Assembly: GCA_033032175.1 (NCBI GenBank)
Contig: CM065312.1
Location: 7,564,001 to 7,628,000 of the forward strand
Direction: 5' to 3'
Origin: Saturnia japonica
Taxonomy: Eukaryota > Arthropoda > Insecta > Lepidoptera > Saturniidae
Length of the DNA: 64,000 nt
Below the pieces are notes generated by a model that did no database searches, was not told the origin of the DNA, and was given only the letters and a program-made list of their open reading frames with translations. Shown here piece after piece: positions 53,600-64,000 of the stretch (position 1 is the stretch's first letter; each line of letters opens with the position of its first letter). Made by a program: the position numbers and the translations under genes.

Positions 53600-56500
53600 T
53601 TTAAAATTGTATTAAAGAACTTAAGTACTTAAGTATCTATCAAGTATTCAATCATCTTTCCTCTTCCATTATTTATGTTTCTCAACAACAGTCTTTCCTC
53701 GTTAACCATTCATCTATTCAACGTCATTACATTGAAATAAATGTGCAATAATAATTTATTGTATTATTGTCATTCTGTCCGTCTATGGTGTCGTGTAACC
53801 GATGTTAATGTTTTAGTTTAGGCCTTAGAATAATAAAAAAAAAATCAATTTAAACATTTTCGGTATGATTAATAAACAGGATTTAAACACTGGGAGTATT
53901 TATAGTTTAATATATTCTATAAAAAGATTTGTAATGAAATATTTTTTTAGTGGGTAATACAAACCTGACAATTTTTTATAGATTTATAAAATATTTTTGT
54001 ATGTTTACCTATAAAAAAATTTGTTAGAAGTTTAAAGGAATGTGTTAATATTTTATTAAATTGTGATCAAACATATGGTAGTCTTTTTCAGCAGTTATTT
54101 ATTAATCTGTGTTTCAACCAGAAGTATTTTTATTAATTCATATCTTTAGAATTATGGTTATAGACGTTTAACGAAATGACCTAATTATAATAATATGCAT
54201 ACCATACATATGAGTATGAACCTTATACCTCAAACCATTGTCACTATCAAATTCCACCGCCTAGTGTTTGTTACTGTTTAGGATAAAAAATATAACATTT
54301 TCGAAATAGTTCATTCTTGGTAGTATGTAAGAATTATACTAAATGTTTACCAGTAAATATATCAGAAGAAAAAAAAATACAAAATAGAATCGCCGGGATA
54401 ATTGTGCTCTGTTTTTGAATCCAACTTAAGATTGTGTCAATAAGTTCATATTGCCTAATGATTTCATAGTCAGTACATTCTCGTATCTTTAAATATTTTA
54501 GGGCCAAAGATTTGTGTGTTTGCCATCTATTTCTGGTAAGGCTGATTGCTTAAAAAGCTGATCATTAATTACGGTTTCAAGTATTTAAATGCCTAATTCT
54601 TGTATTATCGTTTCCTTCCACTTCATATTTATTTTAATTCGATATCAGATCTGTATTAAATATTTATTTTTCGAATTTTGTGCAAATTTTACACACGTAA
54701 TGAGTCTTTGCTCAAAGTATTTCAATTTAATATGAAAGGGTTATCTTTAGGAGTAGTTCAAAAAAGTTTGTCCAACATTCAGATATGGATATTTAGAGGT
54801 ATTTACGTACGGGAAGGCTTTTTGCCCCTTTCTATCTTTAAAATAGAATAAGTCAATATACTATATGACTTTATTATGTATTGTATTTGGAATATTATAC
54901 TCTTAAGACAAAAATAGGTTTTTTGTTTTATGATAGATAATATCGTTAGCATTGCACTCCATCGATTTCATGGAGCGACTGTATTTTGCAAACAGTTCTA
55001 CGCCATACGGATAACTCATTTGTCAGAGGAATCCATTCTTTACGATCGATATTTTTAATGGAAATTTTATGATTTGTTGAAATATAGTTACAGTATATTT
55101 GGCACAAAAAATCACACGAAAATTATAATAGTTAAGTAAGAGAATTCTACTGATTATTTAATAGGATCAATCGATGACTTGTGTGTACTTTTATAACGTA
55201 TACTTAGACATTCTGGTTTTCTGGTAAATGATGTTCAAATTAATAGAGTACATATTATAACAAAAACTTTCAAATTTCCTCTTGATATTGTCAGAAATCT
55301 TTGCAAGTACTCATAAGTCATAACATGTTAGGTTATAGATAATATGTATCATACATACGACATTATTATCTGTTAAAATAGTGCTACTCGCCTGATTGAT
55401 TATAATTCAAAAGTTAATTATTTTGACTTATTTTTCGTACTGACTAACGCTGTTGGCCTAAGGGATCTTCACAGTTTCACCGGGTTTTGTGCGGAACGAA
55501 TTATTTTGACTTCTTATCTTCTATAAATGAAACTAGATATTTTTCATCACGTGATGACCTCTCTAGGCGTTTATGATAAGGTTAGGTGTATTCAATTTAA
55601 CTGTTAGATACAATGACATTAGGTATCATTGATTAGTTATTAAGTAATACTTAGGTAAATGATTAATTTAAGATATCTTATACATAAAATATCTACATAA
55701 TTTTGCTCTTGTCCACCTTCCGTACAATAAATATTAGTTATGTACCTTGTATGTATGTATTTCTCTGCAATTCCTTTTAAATATTAAGCTTACTTTTGTA
55801 TTTGTTTAAATTTTAAGGATTTTGTAAAGATTTGTTACGTAAAAGAACGCATGCGCACCAAGTATTTCTTAAAATTTTTGTTTAAATATGTTTATTTAAG
55901 ATAAGTTAGGAATTTATTTACATTTTATGGAAAACCAAAGAAAGAATAGGTTAAATATACCTATGTATTTTAGTGGTGGAAATAAATGTATAATAGGAAA
56001 TAACATAATGACCAAAATTATACAAAAAGTGTCTATTATCTAACTTTTAAAAGTGTGCGAGGAAATGTGTAAACTCTACTTTGTTTGAAAGATGGATACT
56101 TGGACAATGTAAAAATATTTTTTTTTATTATTTTCATTATACAGTTACAACGGCTTGTTAATGTTGCTCAGTTGTTTTTTCTAAGAAATACAAGTAAATG
56201 AAAAAAAAACAACAACAATGGACGCATGCCACTTTGATTTGTGAAAAAAAAAAATGGGTAATGAATAAACCCACGCCTATTTGTAAATGTTTTGGCTAAA
56301 ATGATGGGAAAATGGATTGGCACTTAAATATGTTGTTGGGTTGATCTAGCGTAACCACAAACACCACCACACTAAAGGGATTAAACATATTTGAAGTATA
56401 ATGGTGCATAAAAAGTATAAAAAATTGTACTCAAGAATTTATTAAAAAAAAAAATTGTAGTTTTTTTATATTTCGTTAGTCTGTTTTAATTGATAATATA

Positions 56501-57085
56501 TAGGCTGTTGTATAAATAAGTGCTTTATGCTACATCTGTTGAAATTGCTAACACGCAAATAACATTAAGTACTTAAATTATAATTTGCGTGGCATTTTCA
56601 TTTATAACATTTGAAAATTGTAATTACTAAATTTTTATTAGTTAATTGGAAAGATTCTTGGTATGTGGTATGTATATTGGAAACTAAATAAATAAAATAA
56701 AATATGTAAAACAATCGAATACCAACCCTACGAGGTTGTAAGTAAAGAAATAAATTCTCAGTTTGGGCCACCAACGCGATTATTAATATTTTTCAATGAA
56801 ATAGTTCTATAATTGCAGGTTATGTGTGATGCTGGCGGACCATTATTGAATTGTTTTCTTAAGTTGGCGAATAGCATATTTTCATGCATCATTATAAAAT
56901 CTAATATTGAATGAAAATTATTTCCAATTTTCTGTACATCTTATTAGTGAAAAACAATTGAGATTACAGTGAAAGGCGGTGCTTAAATTTAATGAGGCTT
57001 TTAAAGCCTATTTGTTTGTAATTTCGATACTGGTGCTATTAAATGACGAAAAAAAATTGCCAGTATTATGGTAATGCACATTATA
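53600..57085. other. 3.5 kb of A+T-rich intergenic DNA, no gene seen
   Basis: No coding frame of 60 codons or more and no recognisable repeat pair within the window. Small homopolymer A/T runs only. Confidence 0.5.
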
Positions 57086-58345
57086 TTAGGTTGGGGAAAA
57101 AGTGTTTTCGTATAACGTAGGTATAAAATTTCTTTGGCTGTACTATTTGTATCTGGCTGGTTTTGGTAACATTAAAAAGGTTACATTAAAAATAAAATTA
57201 AAAAAAAGTTGTTTCCAGCTATTTTTTATTTGTTTTTCATTATGTAAAGATGAGTGAATCTAATGAAGAAATTCGATACATTTTAAAATATGTTTACAAA
57301 AAAGGCAAAAATGCAACTCAAGCAGAGAAAAAAAAATTCTGATTTTTATGGACCTAATGCAGTATCAGCAAGAATAGCACAAAGTTGGTTCAAACGTTTT
57401 CGGTCCGGAAATTTTGATGTTAAAGATGCACCTCGCTCTGGTCGCCCTGTTACGAATAAAATGGACGCCATTTTTGAAAAAGTGGACCAAGATCGGCATA
57501 TCAGTAGTTACGATGTTGCTGAAGAACTGGAAATTTACCACAAAACAGTTTTAAGCCATTTTAAGAAAGCTGGCTTTACAAAAATCTTGATATTTGGGTG
57601 CCACACTAGCTCACTGAAAGAAACCTAATGAATCGTGTACCTCATTTGCGATTTATTATTGAGACGTAATGAAACCGAGCGGTTTTCGCCATAACTGGCT
57701 ATGAGAAGTGGATCACGTACGACAAAAACGTGCAAAAAAGGTCGTGGTCTAAGGTCGGCCAGGCTTGACAGACTGTGGCTAAACTTTGGCTAACTCGAAA
57801 TACGGTGATGTTGCTGCGTGTATGGTGGGATTGGAAAGCCATTGTTAATTATAAGCTTTTACCACCCGGCAAACCCATCGATTTGGATCTCTACTGCCAA
57901 CAACGGATGAGATTAAAGGAAGCAGTTGAGAGAAAGCGGCCGGAATTAATCAACAGGAAGGGTGTGGTCTTTCATCACGATAACCCTAGACCAAACACAT
58001 CTTTAGCCACTCAGCAAAAATTAAGAGAGTTTGGCTGGGTGGTGTTAGTGCATCCACCATATAGCCCTGACCTTGAACCTTCAGATTTTCACCTGTTTCG
58101 GTCTCTTTAGAATTCTTTAGGTTCTGTAAGGTTAACATCAAGAGAGGACTGCCAAAACTATTTGTTGCGTTTTTTTGATTTGAAGTCCCAAAGTTTCTAC
58201 AGCGACGGGATCATGTCTCTACCTACAAAATGGCAGAAAGTCATCGAACATAACGGCACATATATACTGTAAATAAACTTTGAAAAAAAAAAAAATGTCT
58301 TGAGGTTTCAAATAAAAATGCGAAGAAACTTTTTCCCCGACCTAT
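57086..58345 (+). mobile_element. Decayed mariner of a second subfamily
   Basis: Ends TTAGGTTGGGGAAAAAGTGT (57086) and AAACTTTTTCCCCGACCTAT (to 58345), with TA at 57084-57085 and 58346-58347. The transposase starts MSESNEEIRYILKYVYKKGK (57250, one base out of frame with the next block), then [32 protein letters not shown] and a break. The second block, 57775-58110, has VWWDWKAIVNYKLLPPG, VVFHHDNPRPN (normally HDNARPH) and PPYSPDLEPSDFHLF (normally DLAP), then a stop. The WWDWKG and [10 protein letters not shown] type belongs with mellifera/cecropia-like mariners. It is dead. Confidence 0.88.
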
Positions 58346-58660
58346 TATTATGTATTATAATAGGTACATAAATGACATTAATTTTTCATAGTATTAATTT
58401 TCAAATCCTGATATTAAATATTATATTTTGTAGAATTTATTATCTATTAAGTGTAAGTACCTAAAAATATTATTTTACATTTACGTAACCAACGTATCAG
58501 ATATTTGTAATAAATATATTTTTCATCTTTTTGAAGTTGAACTTCTTTTAGATGCGTTATAAATTTTGAAACAAAAAATTTAAACTGTGAAGTAGTTCGC
58601 TAAGCCTTTTGTTTTTTTGTGGTGAAGATAGTTACACTAGATGTTATCAAAGAAGTATAA

Positions 58661-59107
58661 GTGTAGTAACCGCTCGAGTTGAATGATGTCGGGGCCTTAG
58701 CTAAGTGAAGAGCGGGAGCTTACTGTAGTGATGCGAGTTACTGTCTTTACCAATTATCGTATGCTTACAAATCGAGTTAATACTCATCTCGGTGCCCGTG
58801 TTATTTTTTTGTTTTTAATAATGACTGATCCTGGTCTATCAGGATCTGTTAAAAAAAAAAAACAGGTTTTTATTCAGCGTCAAGCACGTGAAATAAAGAA
58901 AAATGAATCTGATGATGATTAATTTTTTTTTTCGGTTTGATTTCTTTGTGTGAAATAATTGATATAAAGTGTCTGATAAATTATTTACCTTGTTTTTTCA
59001 TTGTGTTAACCAAGATATAATTTTTTTTTTAAAATAACGTCGAAATATATTGACATCTTCACTGTCGATATAATTCTACCTAGGTCAACTCGTGCGCTTA
59101 CTATACC
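58661..59107 (+). mobile_element. Candidate small non-autonomous element with residual ORF
   Basis: GTGTAGTAACCGCTCGAGTT at 58661 and, reversed, GTATAGTAAGCGCACGAGTT from 59107 match in 16 of 20 positions. A plus-strand mini-ORF (ATG at 58821, stop at 58920) reads MTDPGLSGSVKKKK, QVFIQRQAREI and an acidic ESDDD end. A basic start and acidic end abutted this way suggest an internally deleted transposase gene, perhaps of the DDE_3 type seen at 18010-18500. No target duplication was found. Confidence 0.4.
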
Positions 59108-60565
59108 TGCGCATCCACGCTTTTCTTTACGTATGGAATACCAATTAATTTTGATGTATGTACATGTTAAATGAGATTGCAGTTGAGGGACTGTGGTTTA
59201 ATACAAAGGGACAATGATATCGAATTTAACTCTAATGAAATGCGTTATATTTGCTTTCTTTCTGACTTCGGGTGGAATAGGAAGAACTGTTACCTATAAA
59301 AAAATCGTTATTACATGATCAAGCCAAGTAGACCATTGATATATGCTACGTCATTCATTTGTTTCATTTACGGATTGCAAAAAAACAAATTTTATTTATC
59401 GAGTTCATTTAATTTTTGGTAACTATGACTAATTTAAGATTTGGTTTTCGGTTTTTGTGATTTGCCCGCCCTCGTTTGTCTATTTGGCTTGGTCCCGTTG
59501 GTTTTAGGGCTATGTTTTCGAATTTATTTCTAATTTTATATTAATTTTGTTACCTATGTTTTTCTATGGAATTCATTATTAATTATAAGTTTTTTATTAC
59601 ACATTTGACCTCTTGATGTAAGTGTATTGAATACTAATTAAGTATTTAGATACTAAGTAAATGTTTCATTGCTGTAACAATGTATTCACTGTCAATTAAA
59701 AGACATATTAATAAAGTGGATGAGTTAATAAATGTTTCTTTTTTACATTAAATTGCGTTTATTCACAAATTTCTATGTTGTTTACAAGATATGGTGAAAA
59801 TGATATGAAGCTATAACAACCATAAGTAAATGGTGATTAGTTTGGCATTGTCGCGAAGATGTTTGCGATTTGATAACTACATAGATTGATGATTGCTTTT
59901 CGTGATGCTTCAACTAGATACCGCGCTACCTATAAACAATAGATAGCTCCTAGAAGACGCTAACTTTACTTGACTATTTGAAATGATTCTACTGTACGTG
60001 AACAAAATAGTGTTGTGAACTTCTAATCTTTACCCTATTAAGAGAAAATGCGGGCAGTGTTTTGCCCATACAAACGTATTCCCATGTTTCCTCCCTGGAT
60101 TATGGTACTAGAGAAATTACTTTTATACCGTAAAATTTATATCCACCAGTGCCATGTCCTTATGTTTTGGTTTTTTCATAAATTAATTGTTATATAAATT
60201 AGGAGCCTTTTAAAATTAAAAAATGGCTCTTTTTTACCGTCATGTAAAAACTTACAAACATAGCGTAAGTCCTTATATTATTCTTGATAAAAATATTAAA
60301 ATCGGTTCAGTTTTGGAGGAGGAAACAGGGGAATACGAAACTTTGTAAATTTTAAAGTATAATCATTCCGAACTGCAGTTGTCACTCTCGCACTCTATGC
60401 AGTGTGGTTTCGGGCACAGCGCGACAGCAATAGATTTTAGAAATACTTATTCTTGAAATGTTTCTTAGACCGCGTATCCTCATAATTGCATAGATTTCAG
60501 AAAAAATTGTATTACGGTAGCTTGAAGCTTTAAAAATAACATAAGGTACATCTAAAACTAACAAC
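59108..60565. other. Intergenic DNA, only a weak secreted-peptide-like ORF
   Basis: At 59214-59318 is a 34-codon frame with a signal-peptide-like segment (MKCVIFAFFLTSGGIG). No splice donor or homology that I recognise supports it as a first exon. The remainder shows no gene. Confidence 0.35.
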
Positions 60566-60698
60566 ATACATACATACATAAATCACGCCTATATCCCAAC
60601 AGGGTAGGCAGAGACCACGTCCTTCCACCTGCTACGATCCTGGCATACCTATTTCGCTTCTTCGACATTCATTAATCTTTTCATGCATGCTCGTCGGT

Positions 60699-62497
60699 TT
60701 AGAGTACTCTTGACCTCACCTTCAGAACGTCTCCGATTTGATCGATAAATGTTCGTCTAGGCTTTCCTCTTCCAACGATTCCTTTCATACTCGCATCATA
60801 AATTTGTTTAGTTATTCTTCTTTCATTCATCCTCTCAACATACCCAAACCATCTAAGCATCCCATTCTCAATTCGTGTGACTATATCTTCTTTCACACCA
60901 CAAAGCTCTCTTATTACACTATTTCTTATCTTGTCACTCAATTTCACTCCTAACATACCTCATCTTTTATGATTTTTCTGCCACACCCAGCTTTCACTTC
61001 CGTACATGAGTGTTGGAACCAACACTCCTCTATGCACAGCCAAACGAGCTTTCATAGAAATACTCTGGCTGCTCATAAAGGAGTGTAACGACCCATTCAC
61101 CATATTACCGGCATTTACTCTCCTTCCTATGTCTCTCTCATACTTTCCATCACTGGTAAACATCGATCCCAAGTATACAAACTCACTTACTTGCTCCAGT
61201 TCATCCTCATCAATCCGGACACATACTTCTGTCAAGTTTTCTTCATTTTCAAACACCAAAATTTTCGTCTTCTTTGCATTTACTTTCATTCCCTTTCTTT
61301 TCAAAGCCTCATTCATAATAGTCACCATCGCTTGCAAATCCTTAGCCGACGATGCAAGTAGAACTTGATCATCAGCGTAAAGAAGACATTTGACAAGTAA
61401 CTCGTTCATTCTCAGTCCACAATTATTCTCTTTCAAATCTGTTAGACAATTATCCATGAATAGGTTGAACAGCCATGGAGACGCTACACATCCCTGTCTG
61501 ACACCCTTTTAGACCCTCATAGAGAGATTTCAATGCTTGGATCAGATCTCCGCCAACCCCATGCCTAGACAATGCCAACCACAACTCATTCCTCATCACT
61601 TTGTCATAGGCCTTTTCTAAATCCAAGAATGCACAAAATACTTTTTGGTTAAGTTTGCACCTTAAGGAAAAGACCTGGTCCGTACATCCCATACTCTTTC
61701 TAAATCCCGCTTGTACATCCCATATTCTATCATCTGTTTCTAACATAACTCTTTCAATTATTACCTTAGCATACAGTTTGCCGACAACACTGAGAAGGCT
61801 AATTCCGCAGTAATTTTTACAGTCTTGTTGTGACCCTTTTCCCTTGTATAACGGCACGATCACAGCCTTGCGCCAGTCTCCCGGTACCCGACCGTTTCTC
61901 CAACACAAGTTGAAAAGGCGGTATAACTGACTTGCTACCACACCCTGTCCAGCCTTCAGCATTTCGACAGACACCCTGTCATACCCCGCAGCTTTACCAG
62001 ATTTCATACTTTATAATCCTTTCATAATCTCTTCCATACTGATGATGCTGTCAGGTTTACTTTCGTTCATTCCAAGAGCAGGTACTTCCAATGACGCTAG
62101 CATCTCTTCCCTTTCAAATAAATTTTCAAAATATTCCTTCCATCTCTTCAACACATATTCTTCTCCTTTTATAATACTTCCATCCTTGCTTCTGATTTTA
62201 GACAACTCTGAGTTTGTTGTTTTTCCTCGAGCTAATCTAATCGATTTCCAAAACACTTTAATATTGTTTCAAAAATTATCAGATAGTCCTTCTGTCAAAC
62301 TCATCTTTCCACTCTTTTTTCTTCGTACTAACCACATTTTTCACTAACCTTTTCATAGTTTTGTAAACCTTTCTTGCCTTATCCACATCCTCTAATGTTG
62401 ACCTTTGCACTCTTAGATTAACCTTTGCGGCTAACCAATCCAGCCACGCTTTCTTCTTTCCATCCACAACTTTTTGCACCTTTGTATCCACCCACAT
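60699..62497 (-). pseudogene. RTE-like LINE linker, reverse transcriptase and C terminus
   Basis: The linker is in two frames (62497-62279, 62256-62011). The RT core at 62007-61450 has KAAGYDRVSVEMLKAG, VIVPLYKGKGSQQDCKNYCG, QAGFRKSMGCTDQVFSLR and AFLDLEKAYDKV. The next frame, 61457-60960, carries the catalytic YADD (residues 27-30), AKKTKILVF, FVYLGSMFTSDG and LMYGSESW. The frame 60956-60699 ends with RIENGMLRWFGYVERMNE and [16 protein letters not shown]. In NYCGISLL the usual R of NYRGISLL is changed to C. Confidence 0.85.
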
Positions 62498-62746
62498 ATT
62501 TTTCTGTGTTCTACGATTCCTTCTTTTAGCAACCCCACATACCTCACTTGCAACATCGACTACACCTTCCTTAAAATACTTTCATAAACATTCTATCTCA
62601 CATTATTCATCCAAATTAACAAATCGTTCTTTCAACTTTTTAATGTACTTATCTTTCACTTTATCCTCTTGTAAATTTTCTACTTTCACACGTTCTAGAT
62701 TAGATAAAGATTCCTCTACCCTATGTCGCCATCTTTGAAAAGTCCT

Positions 62747-63499
62747 CTAATCCGTGACATCATTAGGAAGTGGTCTGTATCGATACCGACACCGCGATAC
62801 GCCCGAGTATCCAGAACTTGTCCTTTCAGTCTCATCGATGACCACAAAATCAATCATACATTTAAAACCACATTCAACTCTTGTGTACATATGAACTGTT
62901 TTATGAGCAAACATTGTGTTTGCTACTAAAAGATTCCATTCCAAACATACATCAAGCAATCTTTTACCATTTTCGTTAATCCTCTCATCACCAAAAGTGC
63001 CTAAAACCTTTTCATACCCATCACGCTTCACACCTACCCATCCATTAAAGTCTCCCAGCATAATAATCCTTTCATTGTCCTTACACTTCTTTAGAACTTT
63101 TCTTAAACTTTCCCAGAACTCCTCACTTTCCTTTTTGGTTGTTGTAGAACCTCTGAAACCCAAATCGGTAGATGCATACACACCTAGGACAAAAATACGG
63201 TTGAACCCAACTATTAGCCTTATCCAGAGGAGTCTAGGGCTCACACATTCATACTCAATCATACAATCATTCATTCGCGCAGACAGAATGACACCGACAC
63301 CCTGGCAGCCTCTTTTGGTGTTGGGTACTCCAGACCAATACGCCGTGCAGGGCCCATAATTTGTGGTATTACACCCTTTCCGCTTCGTCTCATTCACACA
63401 TAGCACATCAATTCTCCTCTCATCCATCATTTGACATAATTCGTTTATTTTTTCATTACATCCTCCTCTAACATTCAACGTAGCAAAGCGGCTTTCCAC
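62747..63499 (-). pseudogene. RTE-like LINE endonuclease domain
   Basis: Starts FATLNVRGGCNEKINELCQM, an EEP-fold opening. Then VLCVNETKRKG (catalytic E), YWSGVPNTKRGCQGVGVILS, RIFVLGVYAS and IIMLGDFNGWVG (catalytic D and N). The open stretch is 250 codons and ends in unrelated residues after a frame change at about 62830. Confidence 0.83.
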
Positions 63500-63500
63500 A

Positions 63501-64000
63501 GCCTGCTTTCCGCCCCCATTGGAAACGAGACGTGATGGGTTGCAAATCGCACCGCCGCCATTTTAATTTATTATTTTAGAAATCATTGCGTTCCCACGAG
63601 CAGCTAGGGAAAAATAATCGAGCTTGGCAGAGCCCCGCATACCAGACAAGGGTTAGCCTTACTCTGGGGTCACCAGGTCCCAGGGCAATTTGGCACGCTA
63701 TTGACTAGGCTCACCCCTAGCCACGCATCCATCAGCACGGCAGACCTTGGATTGGCGTAGAGAAAAGGAAAAGGAACCACTGGAAAGGATAGGCATTTAG
63801 GATAGGAAATTTATGGATATTGACAGGAAAAAGATTCAGTAGTAGCTCGGGGAGCCGGGGTCGCGTACCCGTATAACATAACCGACTTTCCGGAAAGGAA
63901 AATCAGTATGGTATCCCCTGACTTTATTATATATAAAATAATAATAATGAAAATAACTAAAACTATAACTATGTACTATTTCGTCTTGAATATATAAGCA
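63501..64000. other. LINE 5' leader and flank
   Basis: G+C-richer up to about 63900, including CCAGGTCCCAGGG and CACCCCTAGCCACGC, which fit the LINE leader. After that, A+T-rich DNA runs to the window end. The exact 5' boundary is not visible. Confidence 0.5.

Larger units (their letters stand above)
60566..63900 (-). mobile_element. Near-full-length RTE-like LINE, broken
   Basis: Runs on the minus strand from a G+C-richer 5' leader (about 63900-63500) to a 3' tail of ATGT units at 60566-60580. Endonuclease, linker, reverse transcriptase and C-terminal blocks follow in order (listed separately). Its last 300 bp recur at 47085-47385, so it is multicopy. Frame breaks occur near 62740, 62500-62260, 62008, 61450 and 60958. 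Confidence 0.85.

Noticed and set aside
62916..63359. 147-codon plus-strand frame
   Set aside because: Antisense shadow of the LINE endonuclease at 62747-63499.
1..64000. CRISPR arrays, bacterial operons or phage genes
   Set aside because: No regularly spaced direct repeats, no prokaryotic gene layout; splice signals and transposon types are animal.

Overview
This is eukaryotic, almost certainly insect and most likely lepidopteran, nuclear DNA. The coding is A+T-rich and intron-split, with GT-AG junctions and arthropod-style transposons throughout. Several dispersed repeats look like types common in moth and butterfly genomes; that is from memory, not a search. I see no bacterial genes, CRISPR arrays, rRNA or convincing tRNA.

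The only host gene I can build is a NEDD4-binding protein 2 (N4BP2)-like gene on the + strand, with eight exons from 16799 to 50919. Exon 1 (16799-16922) is short and encodes the first half of a CUE domain. A 16.8-kb intron follows, then the large exon 2 (33758-36162), which completes that CUE domain and encodes a P-loop kinase domain and a second CUE-like segment. Exons 3 to 8 (36259-36517, 42302-42418, 43195-43304, 46939-47071, 47932-48173, 50838-50919) encode a third CUE-like segment, a DUF1771-type helical region and a C-terminal Smr domain. All junction phases agree except for one apparent extra base near the end of exon 2. Without that base the protein would be about 1156 residues.

Almost everything else is mobile DNA. 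Positions 1-3839 hold a minus-strand CR1/Jockey-type LINE cut by the window edge. Positions 4700-11290 hold a three-level nest: an RTE-type LINE (5352-8322, 11-bp target duplication) inside a ZMYM1-like hAT element (4883-11062, matching termini, degenerate 8-bp duplication), itself inside an older hAT-type transposase remnant. A 2.3-kb non-autonomous hAT-type element (14266-16573) ends about 130 bp upstream of the likely N4BP2 start site.

Intron 1 holds a DDE-transposase remnant (18010-18500), an I-type LINE with RNase H (20620-23250 and 29577-30845), a Ty3/Gypsy retrotransposon (23251-29576) with a small extra 3' ORF, two dispersed repeats, and a deleted pogo/Tigger element (32974-33657) just upstream of exon 2. 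Later introns hold a decayed mariner (39680-40959), a 149-bp TAA-flanked MITE (42730-42878), a Tc1-like element (43861-45606), a LINE tail, a mariner fragment, and a mariner with an uninterrupted transposase (49022-50277).

Downstream of the gene the DNA is mostly featureless A+T-rich sequence, with a MITE-like element (52349-52822), a decayed mariner of another subfamily (57086-58345), a small terminal-repeat element (58661-59107) and a nearly full-length but broken RTE-like LINE (60566 to about 63900). I found no new multi-gene system. The best leads are the three-CUE architecture and frameshift of N4BP2, the extra ORF of the Gypsy element, the intact mariner and the nested insertion.
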